Origin: an uncultured Clostridium sp.
GTDB taxonomy: Bacteria; Bacillota; Clostridia; Lachnospirales; Lachnospiraceae
Length of the DNA: 64,000 nt
Direction of reading: 5' to 3'
NCBI GenBank assembly: GCA_947178445.1
Contig: CAMWYJ010000012.1
Coordinates: 1-64,000, forward strand
Part shown: piece after piece, positions 26,180-32,861 of the stretch
Position numbering within the stretch: the first letter of the stretch is position 1
How the letters are laid out: every line of letters begins with the position of its first letter
Notes under the pieces: model-generated
What the model saw: only the letters and a program-made list of their open reading frames with translations
Database searches by the model: none
What the model was told of the DNA's origin: nothing
Position numbers and translations under genes: made by a program

Positions 26180-26962
26180 TTGGAAACACCACTTCTTGAA
26201 TTTTTTGACATAAATTTTTCATATCACACAATATCTTGTGAAACCACTTCTTTGAAAGATATTTCATTTAAACTTTATAAAAATGAATTTATTTCATTTG
26301 TTGGTCCCAGTGGATGCGGCAAAACAACACTGTTAAATATTGTGGCAGGATTGCTACAGCCAGCCTCTGGTTCCATCCATTTAAACGGAAAACCTGCAGC
26401 CATAAATGACCTTAATATTGGCTACATGCTGCAAAAAGACCATCTGTTAGAATGGCGTTCCATTTATAAGAATCTCACCCTTGGTTTGGAAATCCAGAAA
26501 AAGCTTGATCCAACGCATCTTGCTATTATTGATGACCTGCTTCACACTTATGGTTTATGGGACTTCAAAGACTCCTATCCGAGACAGCTTTCCGGCGGTA
26601 TGCGGCAGCGGGCAGCTTTAATCCGTACCCTTGCCCTTTCTCCAGATATTTTGCTTTTAGATGAGCCATTCAGCGCCTTGGATTATCAGACCAGGCTTAA
26701 TGTATCCGATGATATCGGCTCTATCATAAAGGAAAACCATATCAGTACCCTTTTAGTCACGCATGACCTTACCGAAGCGATTTCCATGTCTGACCGTGTA
26801 ATTGTTTTAAGCAAGCGTCCCGGTACGATAAAAAAGATTGTCCCAATCCGTTTAAGCCTTAACAATCGTACACCAAAGACCTCCAGAAATGCTCCAGAGT
26901 TTAATGATTATTATAATGAAATTTGGGAGGCAATCTACGATGAAAATGAAGACTTTAGCTAA
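26180..26962 (+). CDS. NitT/TauT-family ABC transporter ATPase
   Basis: 260 residues from a TTG at 26180-26182, chosen because AAGGAGG ends 8 bases upstream and no ATG fits. It has Walker A GPSGCGKTT, the Q-loop YMLQKDHLLEW, the signature LSGGMRQR, Walker B LLLDEPFSALD and the switch His in LLVTHDLTEA. Relatives (SsuB, TauB, ThiZ) drive uptake of sulfonates, taurine, nitrate or thiamine precursors. The substrate is not deducible. The permease overlaps its end by 23 bases, but no binding-protein gene is adjacent. Confidence 0.93.
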   Translation: METPLLEFFDINFSYHTISCETTSLKDISFKLYKNEFISFVGPSGCGKTTLLNIVAGLLQPASGSIHLNGKPAAINDLNIGYMLQKDHLLEWRSIYKNLTLGLEIQKKLDPTHLAIIDDLLHTYGLWDFKDSYPRQLSGGMRQRAALIRTLALSPDILLLDEPFSALDYQTRLNVSDDIGSIIKENHISTLLVTHDLTEAISMSDRVIVLSKRPGTIKKIVPIRLSLNNRTPKTSRNAPEFNDYYNEIWEAIYDENEDFS

Positions 26963-27764
26963 TTCATCTACACCTGTTTCGGAAAGCCAGAATGCATATG
27001 TAACAAGCATGAAACGAAAACAGGTTCTGATACACATATACCAGTTTGCCATATTAATCTGCTTTCTGGCATTATGGGAGTATACGGCAAGAACGCACAT
27101 CATCAATGATTTCATATTCTGCTCCCCTTCAAAGCTGATGAGCACCTTTTTTAAGATGGTAAAGGATGGCTCTTTATTTTATCATATCGGCATTACGCTT
27201 TATGAGACACTTGTAGGATTTGTTATCGTGATTGCGGGAAGTCTCATCATTGCTACGCTTTTCTGGTGGAATCAGACAATTTCAAAGGTGTTAGAACCAT
27301 ATCTTGTGGTTTTAAACTCCCTGCCAAAATCTGCGCTTGCTCCGGTACTCATTGTATGGCTTGGAGCCAACAAAACTACAATTATTGTATGTGCCTGCAG
27401 TGTTGCAATATTTGGAAGCATTCTAAATGTATATACCGGCTTTATAAATGTAGATCCCGACAAAATAAAGCTGATTGAAACCTTGCGGGGCAGCCGTTTC
27501 CAATGTTTAAAACTGGTGGTTCTCCCCAGCAATGTTCCTAATATCTTGAGCATTATGAAGGTGAATATCGGTCTTTGCCTGGTCGGTGTCGTAATCGGTG
27601 AATTTCTTGCTGCAAGGGAAGGTCTGGGCTACCTTATCATTTACGGCTCCCAGACCTTCAAAATGAGCAATGTGCTGCTCTCCATATTAATCCTTTGCTT
27701 GATCGCCATGCTGCTATATATGGTACTACAGCACTTTGAAAAAAAATTATCAGAATACTTTTAA
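26940..27764 (+). CDS. NitT/TauT-family ABC transporter permease
   Basis: 274 residues from the ATG at 26940-26942, with GGGAGG 9 bases upstream inside the ATPase gene. About six spans, with the inner-membrane coupling motif around EFLAAREGLGYLIIYGSQ typical of the family (EAA loop). It pairs with the ATPase just before it. A substrate-binding partner is missing from the operon, since the next gene is a ferredoxin on the other strand, so the binding protein must be elsewhere. Confidence 0.92.
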   Translation: MKMKTLANSSTPVSESQNAYVTSMKRKQVLIHIYQFAILICFLALWEYTARTHIINDFIFCSPSKLMSTFFKMVKDGSLFYHIGITLYETLVGFVIVIAGSLIIATLFWWNQTISKVLEPYLVVLNSLPKSALAPVLIVWLGANKTTIIVCACSVAIFGSILNVYTGFINVDPDKIKLIETLRGSRFQCLKLVVLPSNVPNILSIMKVNIGLCLVGVVIGEFLAAREGLGYLIIYGSQTFKMSNVLLSILILCLIAMLLYMVLQHFEKKLSEYF

Positions 27765-27766
27765 TG

Positions 27767-27958
27767 CTATTCCTCTACAATATCAATAACCGCAACTGGG
27801 CAGGCAGACCTTGCAGACTCAGCAGAAGCAAAATTTTCATCCGTGAGCTGGCCGGTTGCCTCTGCCCGGCTATCCTCATCAAAGGAAAAAACCTCCGGGC
27901 AGGTGTTAACACATAGACCACAACTGATGCATCCATCCTTATTAACGACTGCTTTCAT
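27767..27958 (-). CDS. single-cluster [4Fe-4S] ferredoxin
   Basis: About 63 residues from the ATG at 27956-27958. CISCGLCVNTCP carries the cluster Cys motif and the C-terminal SACPVAVI gives the fourth ligand. It would be a small electron carrier. AAAGGA is present upstream with long spacing. The gene converges on the permease with a two-base gap, and a family A element lies behind its promoter side. Confidence 0.9.
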   Translation of the reverse strand: MKAVVNKDGCISCGLCVNTCPEVFSFDEDSRAEATGQLTDENFASAESARSACPVAVIDIVEE

Positions 27959-27992
27959 AAAACGTACCAATCCTTTCACCATATTCAACTTT

Positions 27993-28284
27993 TAGATAAT
28001 TGCGAAACTCCTTATTTCCAAAACCTAGTTGTGCAATATAGACAATATCGCAAGCAGGGTACTTTGGAGCCGTTGGTACTTGCATTTCGTACTTGGCGAG
28101 GTATCTTCGAGCCTAGTACGAAAGTACACTTGCACACTTAGCGAGATTCGATCGAGCTTAGTGGGCATAGTGTTACATTGCTTAGTACCATTACGAGCGA
28201 CGAGTAGCGCAAGCGTACCCAGCGGTGATTTGTCTATATTGTACAACGAACGTTCTGAAAAGCAGAGTTTCGCAATTGCCTATA
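27993..28284. mobile_element. family A inverted-repeat element, copy 1 (292 bp)
   Basis: The ends are TAGATAATTGCGAAACTC and its near complement GAGTTTCGCAATTGCCTA. The inside is an imperfect long palindrome with TGCAATATAGACAATATCGC near one end and a complementary sequence near the other. Flanks TATTCAACTTT (27982-27992) and TATTTAACTTT (28283-28293) match at 10 of 11 bases, like a target duplication. No transposase is encoded, so a MITE-like element is the best reading. Other copies are at 34824, 43352 and 62180, with a fragment at 62009. Confidence 0.7.
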
Positions 28285-28361
28285 TTTAACTTTAAGATAC
28301 CGGATAAAAAACATTTCTATCCTTCTGGTACTATTATTTCTTTCCTTCTTCCATTCTATGT

Positions 28362-28399
28362 AAAAAACGGCATGGTGTTTTCTTCCAACCATGCCGTTT
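28362..28399 (-). terminator. terminator of the first M18 peptidase gene
   Basis: AAACGGCATGGTT and AACACCATGCCGTTT form a strong stem, followed on the minus strand by TTTTTT, immediately after the stop codon. Confidence 0.85.
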
Positions 28400-28402
28400 C
28401 TT

Positions 28403-29668
28403 CTATGCCTCATAAAAAGCAATCATCATTTTCTTTAACGAATCATAATCCTTTACCGCTCCAAGCTCGCAGATTGAATGCATGGAAAGAATTGGTATTC
28501 CGATATCTGCACAAGGCATTGGCAAATGAGAGGTTACAATTGGACCTAATGTACTTCCTCCCGGAATTCCAGTCTTATTTACCGCAACCGTATAGGGAAT
28601 ATTATTTTTTTCACAGATATCCTTTAACACTGCTGCACTTTCTGAGGTAGTGCCATATTTTTGTCCCACACTTCTCTTAATACAAAAGCCCTGTCCTAAA
28701 TAAGCCTTATTCGTGGCATCACTCTTTTCTTCATAGTTCGGGTGGTGGGCATGCGCCACATCCACAGACAATAAAAAGCTTTTTTGAAGAACACTGGAAA
28801 GTGCAAAGGCTTTCTCCGATATAGCCTGTCCAATTTTTTGTACTACTATCGGTAAAAGCTCACTGTCTGCTCCCTGCTTTGAACGGCTTCCCACCTCTTC
28901 ATTGTCAAACACCACCAGCAAATCAACAACGCCTTCCGGCACTGTTGCATTCTTTATTCCGGAAAGAATTGCACCCACTGATGTTATATTATCAAGCCTC
29001 GGTGCAGCCACCATGGATTCGTCCAACCCGACGATGACTGGCTTTTCCATATTATACAAATATAAATCATAATCTAGTATCTCATCCCTTGTTATGTGAA
29101 GGCTCTCTGCCACTTCACCTAACAAGTCCGCATTCTCCGAAAGGGCAGTTACCGGCACTAATTCCTTTGCAGTATCCAATGCTCCTTTTTTGTTCAGTTC
29201 CCCATCCATATGAATTGCAAGACTCGGTATAATACAGATCGGACGTTTGCTCTTATACAGTAAGACCTTTGGGGAAAATGCGTTGTCACCCTTTATCACT
29301 ACCTTGCCTGCCACGCCTAACGGATGATCAAGCCATGATTTCTGATACATTCCTCCATAAATTTCAACATTAAAACGGGTAACGTATTTTCCCTTTATCA
29401 TTGGTTCCGGTTTAAGCTGAAAATTCGGATAATCACTATGTGCCATAGCAATACGGAATGACGGCATCTTCCCTCCCATCCTTCCGATGGTGAAAGCGAT
29501 ACCGCTTGAACCATATAAGTTTACATAATACTTTCCATTTTCCTCCAACTTCCACACATCTTCTAAGGATAATTCTTTGAACCCATTGGCATTCAAATCT
29601 TTTTCCAAGTAGGAAATCACATGGGGTGCAGTTACCCCCTGCTCTAGCAAATCAAACAATTGCTCCAT
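28403..29668 (-). CDS. M18 family aminopeptidase (first of two)
   Basis: 421 residues. Zinc ligand motifs are AMAHSDYPNFQ, VVFDNEEVGSRSKQG, DVAHAHHPN and, near the C-terminus, PILSMHSICELG. It is a cytosolic zinc/cobalt enzyme that removes N-terminal residues from peptides. It is monocistronic, with AAAGGA before the ATG and its own terminator. Another, clearly different M18 member is at 37543-38925. Confidence 0.94.
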   Translation of the reverse strand: MEQLFDLLEQGVTAPHVISYLEKDLNANGFKELSLEDVWKLEENGKYYVNLYGSSGIAFTIGRMGGKMPSFRIAMAHSDYPNFQLKPEPMIKGKYVTRFNVEIYGGMYQKSWLDHPLGVAGKVVIKGDNAFSPKVLLYKSKRPICIIPSLAIHMDGELNKKGALDTAKELVPVTALSENADLLGEVAESLHITRDEILDYDLYLYNMEKPVIVGLDESMVAAPRLDNITSVGAILSGIKNATVPEGVVDLLVVFDNEEVGSRSKQGADSELLPIVVQKIGQAISEKAFALSSVLQKSFLLSVDVAHAHHPNYEEKSDATNKAYLGQGFCIKRSVGQKYGTTSESAAVLKDICEKNNIPYTVAVNKTGIPGGSTLGPIVTSHLPMPCADIGIPILSMHSICELGAVKDYDSLKKMMIAFYEA

Positions 29669-29729
29669 GATATAAATCCTTTCTCAATCCTAGTGTTACT
29701 TAGGCGTTTGCGAATTTAACTTATGATGT

Positions 29730-29898
29730 ACTAGTGTACTGTACCATTCATCTTTTGCTAAAGTCATGCTGGATATATCGTCACTCTGCAAGGCGGAAGA
29801 AGGAGGCGTAGCGGTGGCTACGTCGACTGATGACAACACAGCAGATGGCGATATAGACAGTATGAATTGGCTAATTATGAACGGTACAGTACACTAGT
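29730..29898. mobile_element. family B inverted-repeat element (169 bp)
   Basis: ACTAGTGTACTGTACCATTC and its complement at 29877-29898 match at 21 of 22 bases. The inside has ATATCGTCACTCTGC against GCAGATGGCGATAT and a central CGTAGC-GGTG-GCTACG stem-loop, so the whole can fold into one long hairpin. It has no coding capacity. The right arm contains the TAG that ends the solute-binding gene, so it has inserted into or against that gene. MITE-like origin is inferred; no target duplication is evident. Confidence 0.6.
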
Positions 29899-30673
29899 CA
29901 TTGTCCCTGACAATAATTACCTGCTTTGCCTGTACATATGGCTTTGAGAAATTCACCTGCTCTAATCTATCATCCGTAATCGTCATAGCAGCAACACCGA
30001 CATCTGCCATTCCACGCTCCACGGAAGCGATGATCGAATCAAATGCCGTGTGCTCCACTTGCAGCTCCATGTCTAACTGGTCACAAACAGCCCGCATTAT
30101 ATCAACATCAATTCCGATAATTTCACCACTATCCGTCTTGCTTTCATATGGCGGAAATTCTGCATTCGTTGCCATAATAAGAACTCCATTTGCATATTCT
30201 TTCTTATCCTGTCCTTCGTAGGCGGTTGTCTCGACACCTTCCTTTAACCATCCATTGGTAATCTGTTCAATCGTTCCATCCGCTTTTAAGGTTTCAAGAG
30301 CCGCATCTATCTTTTCGAGCAATTCCGTATTTTCTTTGTTTACAGCAATTCCATATTCCTCATCTGCATATGCCTCATCCAAAAGTTTAATATCTCCAAA
30401 TTCCTTTAAAAAAACATTCGCTGGTGCATCATCTAACATCACTGCGTCAATTTCACCTTTCCGCAATGCCACCACTGCATCATATCCTTTATTAAAGCGC
30501 TGGACTTCTGCATTCTCAATCTCACTGGCATATACATCACCAGTGGTCTTTAGCTGAACACCAATCTTTTTTCCCGCCAAATCCTCTATGGAATGAACTG
30601 TATTCTTCGGAGTTCCACAACCACTTAACAAAATCAATGCTCCAACCATTATTCCTGCAAATGCCTTTTTCAT
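29894..30673 (-). CDS. solute-binding lipoprotein with circularly permuted SBP_bac_3 order
   Basis: 259 residues with a lipoprotein signal (ALILLSGCG, Cys19). Residues 27-143 correspond to the second half of an amino-acid-binding protein (SIEDLAGKKIGVQL, LRKGEIDAVMLDD, DEEYGIAVNK, LKADGTIEQI). After a 19-residue linker, residues 163-259 correspond to the first half (LIMATNAEFPPYE, GIDVDIMRAV, AAMTITDDRLEQVNFSKPYV). The cut is exactly at the normal RDND/SIEDL crossover. The stop lies inside the family B repeat arm. No transporter genes are adjacent; it follows a diguanylate cyclase by 23 bases. It may be a sensor rather than a transport subunit. Confidence 0.9.
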   Translation of the reverse strand: MKKAFAGIMVGALILLSGCGTPKNTVHSIEDLAGKKIGVQLKTTGDVYASEIENAEVQRFNKGYDAVVALRKGEIDAVMLDDAPANVFLKEFGDIKLLDEAYADEEYGIAVNKENTELLEKIDAALETLKADGTIEQITNGWLKEGVETTAYEGQDKKEYANGVLIMATNAEFPPYESKTDSGEIIGIDVDIMRAVCDQLDMELQVEHTAFDSIIASVERGMADVGVAAMTITDDRLEQVNFSKPYVQAKQVIIVRDND

Positions 30674-30696
30674 ACTAATCTCTCCTCCTTAATATA

Positions 30697-31947
30697 TTAA
30701 CTCACAATCTGGTTTCTTCCATTTCGCTTGCCGGTATAGAGCTTATAATCTGCACTCTTAATCAGCCGCTCATATGGTACGCCACTCTCATACTCTTTCA
30801 CACCAAAAGTCATAGTCACCTTTATAGTCCTTGTGTCATAAAGGTAATCAAAATCTCTCACGCTTTGCTGTAATTCCTCTACCTTCTTCATTGTCTCATC
30901 AAAGTCCAATGTATAGATAAGTAAAAATTCCTCGCCGCCCCAACGGCTCGCAAACCCACAGCCCTCTAAATTCTGCCGTATCATCTCAGAAATCTTTACC
31001 AGTACATAATCCCCGGCATCATGTCCATATTGGTCATTAATCTTCTTAAACCAGTCAATATCACACATTACAATTGTATACGAAATTCCATTTTTCATAA
31101 GATTGCTGAGCTGGTGGTTACAACTTCTTCTGTTATATAAAGATGTCAGTGGATCCATCTCAATCAGCTTTTGCAGGTCGCTTCGCATCTTCTCTGCATA
31201 GATTCCAATCTCTCCAATTTCGTCTGTTCTGTTTATAATGCGCTCATCCATATCCACAGTCAGATCACCCTCGGAAATACTTTGTAAATACTGGTTGATC
31301 AGATCAATATCCGAAACCATCTGGTTCGAGTAGCCTTTGCTCATAACAACTGCAAAAATGACTGCAATACCGGAAAACAGTACAAACCACAACACAAGGA
31401 TTCCCACGCTCTTATAGACACCCATCTTATTCTTACCCGCAAAAATCATACCCACAACGACATGGGTGCTGTTTTCAAGCGGGGCATAATATCCAATGTA
31501 TGCCTCTCCATTAATCTTTACATTTTTGGAAAAATAATTCTCACCATTTTCAAGTACATGTTCAATAATATCAGGTGATGCCTTCGTACCCACTGCAGAA
31601 ACACCACTTTCACTCTGTACTGTCGTAAGAATTCTTGTGTCCTCCCAGAAAATGGTAGTATCAATCTCCGTCTCCTCCTTGATACGATACAGCATGGTGG
31701 AATCTGTAATATTAATATCCCCTTTTATGAGCATACCATCCTCATATGCGTAATCTCCCCGCACAGTAAGATCAAGACAATCTATCATCATATGCGTGGT
31801 GGCAGCAAGCTCATTATGAATACTCTCTGAATAAAATCCATATATTAAAAAGATACCGAATACAACAATCAGTATTCCCAGAATCAAAATCGGAAACAGC
31901 ACAACTGAACTCAACTGCTTTCGAATGCTGTTTTTCTTATATCTCAA
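30697..31947 (-). CDS. membrane diguanylate cyclase with extracellular sensor
   Basis: 416 residues from a TTG at 31945-31947, chosen because GGGAGGAG lies 8-10 bases upstream. Spans near residues 15-38 and 180-203 enclose an extracellular sensor of about 140 residues (Cache-like by layout). A HAMP-like linker and a GGDEF domain with RWGGEEFLLIY (intact GGEEF) follow. It makes cyclic di-GMP. The following solute-binding lipoprotein is probably co-transcribed and may feed the sensor. Confidence 0.92.
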   Translation of the reverse strand: MRYKKNSIRKQLSSVVLFPILILGILIVVFGIFLIYGFYSESIHNELAATTHMMIDCLDLTVRGDYAYEDGMLIKGDINITDSTMLYRIKEETEIDTTIFWEDTRILTTVQSESGVSAVGTKASPDIIEHVLENGENYFSKNVKINGEAYIGYYAPLENSTHVVVGMIFAGKNKMGVYKSVGILVLWFVLFSGIAVIFAVVMSKGYSNQMVSDIDLINQYLQSISEGDLTVDMDERIINRTDEIGEIGIYAEKMRSDLQKLIEMDPLTSLYNRRSCNHQLSNLMKNGISYTIVMCDIDWFKKINDQYGHDAGDYVLVKISEMIRQNLEGCGFASRWGGEEFLLIYTLDFDETMKKVEELQQSVRDFDYLYDTRTIKVTMTFGVKEYESGVPYERLIKSADYKLYTGKRNGRNQIVS

Positions 31948-31978
31948 GTAAACATCTCCTCCCTTTATTAATCCCATA

Positions 31979-32029
31979 ACAAAAGTGTGCTTCTTGCGCC
32001 CTCGCACCTTCTATGAAGCACACTTTTGT
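31979..32029 (-). terminator. leader hairpin of the cyclase operon
   Basis: A perfect 15-bp stem (ACAAAAGTGTGCTTC and complement, 21-base loop) followed on the minus strand by TTTTGTTATGG. It begins about 10 bases after the predicted transcription start and ends about 30 bases before the TTG start. It could attenuate or protect the mRNA. No GEMM-type cyclic di-GMP aptamer is seen. Confidence 0.55.
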
Positions 32030-32045
32030 CACACAATTCTCATCC

Positions 32046-32074
32046 ATTATACCTGTTTTTAAAGTATTTAGCAA
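32046..32074 (-). promoter_or_regulatory. promoter of the diguanylate cyclase operon
   Basis: TTGCTA and TATAAT are spaced by 17 bases on the minus strand, directly upstream of the leader hairpin. Confidence 0.6.
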
Positions 32075-32179
32075 TGCAATTCTTCTTTTTTTCTGAAATC
32101 CTGCTTGCGGAAAGTCCTGACGGGTGATAAACTGATGATATGTTTTTACATATGATTCCCAAACTTTCAGGAGGCACCC

Positions 32180-32677
32180 ATGCAGACAATTGAAATACTG
32201 GATATCAAACCTTTTATGCAGCTTCTATTTCAAACCAATACATTTGATTCCTATGAATTTGTTTCCGCTCTCATCCGCACTGATATGACTTATAATCTGG
32301 ACGGACATATAAACAAGGACTTCTTTACAGAGGATGAATGGAATGCCAAAAATGCCAGTGACACTCCCTACCTGCTATGGCAGACTACCAAAGAGAGGAT
32401 ATTTTCTCTAATCAAGGGAAAGAAAACTCCTTCACAGCTTAAGATTGTATTAAAACTTTCTCATGCAGATACCCGTTCAGTGCTAGAATCAACCCACTCC
32501 AATCTGACAGCTACAGACATTGATGGAATGTTTTTGAATATTCTTTTCCAGGACAACAAACTTACTGTGATATGCGGCATTTCCTACCAGATTTTTACAC
32601 TGGAAAAACATTTAGAGCAGGAATTCACCTCTCATACCCTGACCATTTTAAAAGCTTTAGCCATCACATGCCAGTAA
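32180..32677 (+). CDS. hypothetical protein, possibly DUF5721
   Basis: The 165-residue soluble protein has no signal peptide or membrane span, and CAGGAGG precedes its ATG. Visible features are DIKPFMQLLFQTNTFDSYEF, an LKIVLKLSH segment and an NLTATDIDGMFLNILFQ segment. It resembles small Lachnospiraceae proteins I recall as DUF5721, without known function. It stands alone before htpG with its own weak terminator. Confidence 0.75.
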   Translation: MQTIEILDIKPFMQLLFQTNTFDSYEFVSALIRTDMTYNLDGHINKDFFTEDEWNAKNASDTPYLLWQTTKERIFSLIKGKKTPSQLKIVLKLSHADTRSVLESTHSNLTATDIDGMFLNILFQDNKLTVICGISYQIFTLEKHLEQEFTSHTLTILKALAITCQ

Positions 32678-32687
32678 CCGGATTTTT

Positions 32688-32712
32688 CCCATATTTTTAT
32701 GGGTTTCTTTTT
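32688..32712 (+). terminator. weak terminator after the 165-residue gene
   Basis: CCCATA-TTTT-TATGGG followed by TTTCTTTTTT, just after the stop at 32677. Confidence 0.55.
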
Positions 32713-32739
32713 TACGGATATTACTCTTTTCATCTTTTG

Positions 32740-32766
32740 TTAGCACTCATTCTCGTTGAGTGCTAA
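32740..32766 (+). promoter_or_regulatory. CIRCE operator (HrcA site)
   Basis: A perfect TTAGCACTC-N9-GAGTGCTAA inverted repeat. CIRCE is the binding site of the heat-shock repressor HrcA. It ends 7 bases before the -35 of the htpG promoter, so htpG is predicted to belong to the HrcA regulon here. Confidence 0.95.
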
Positions 32767-32773
32767 TTTTTTC

Positions 32774-32802
32774 TTGACTTTTCCAACAGCCTATACTATT
32801 AT
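32774..32802 (+). promoter_or_regulatory. htpG promoter
   Basis: TTGACT and TATTAT with 17-base spacing, 60 bases before the start codon and just downstream of CIRCE. Confidence 0.8.
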
Positions 32803-32861
32803 TAGTTTATGTTCACTACCGAACGAAATAAAATATAACTATATATTAAGGAGATGTTTTT

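Noticed and set aside
28025..28289. Open frames on both strands inside family A copy 1
   Set aside because: They follow from the palindromic repeat, are not conserved as frames in the other copies and lack ribosome binding sites.
31950..32175. Cyclic di-GMP (GEMM) riboswitch ahead of the diguanylate cyclase
   Set aside because: The leader from the predicted start is too short and contains only one hairpin; no GEMM consensus was found upstream.
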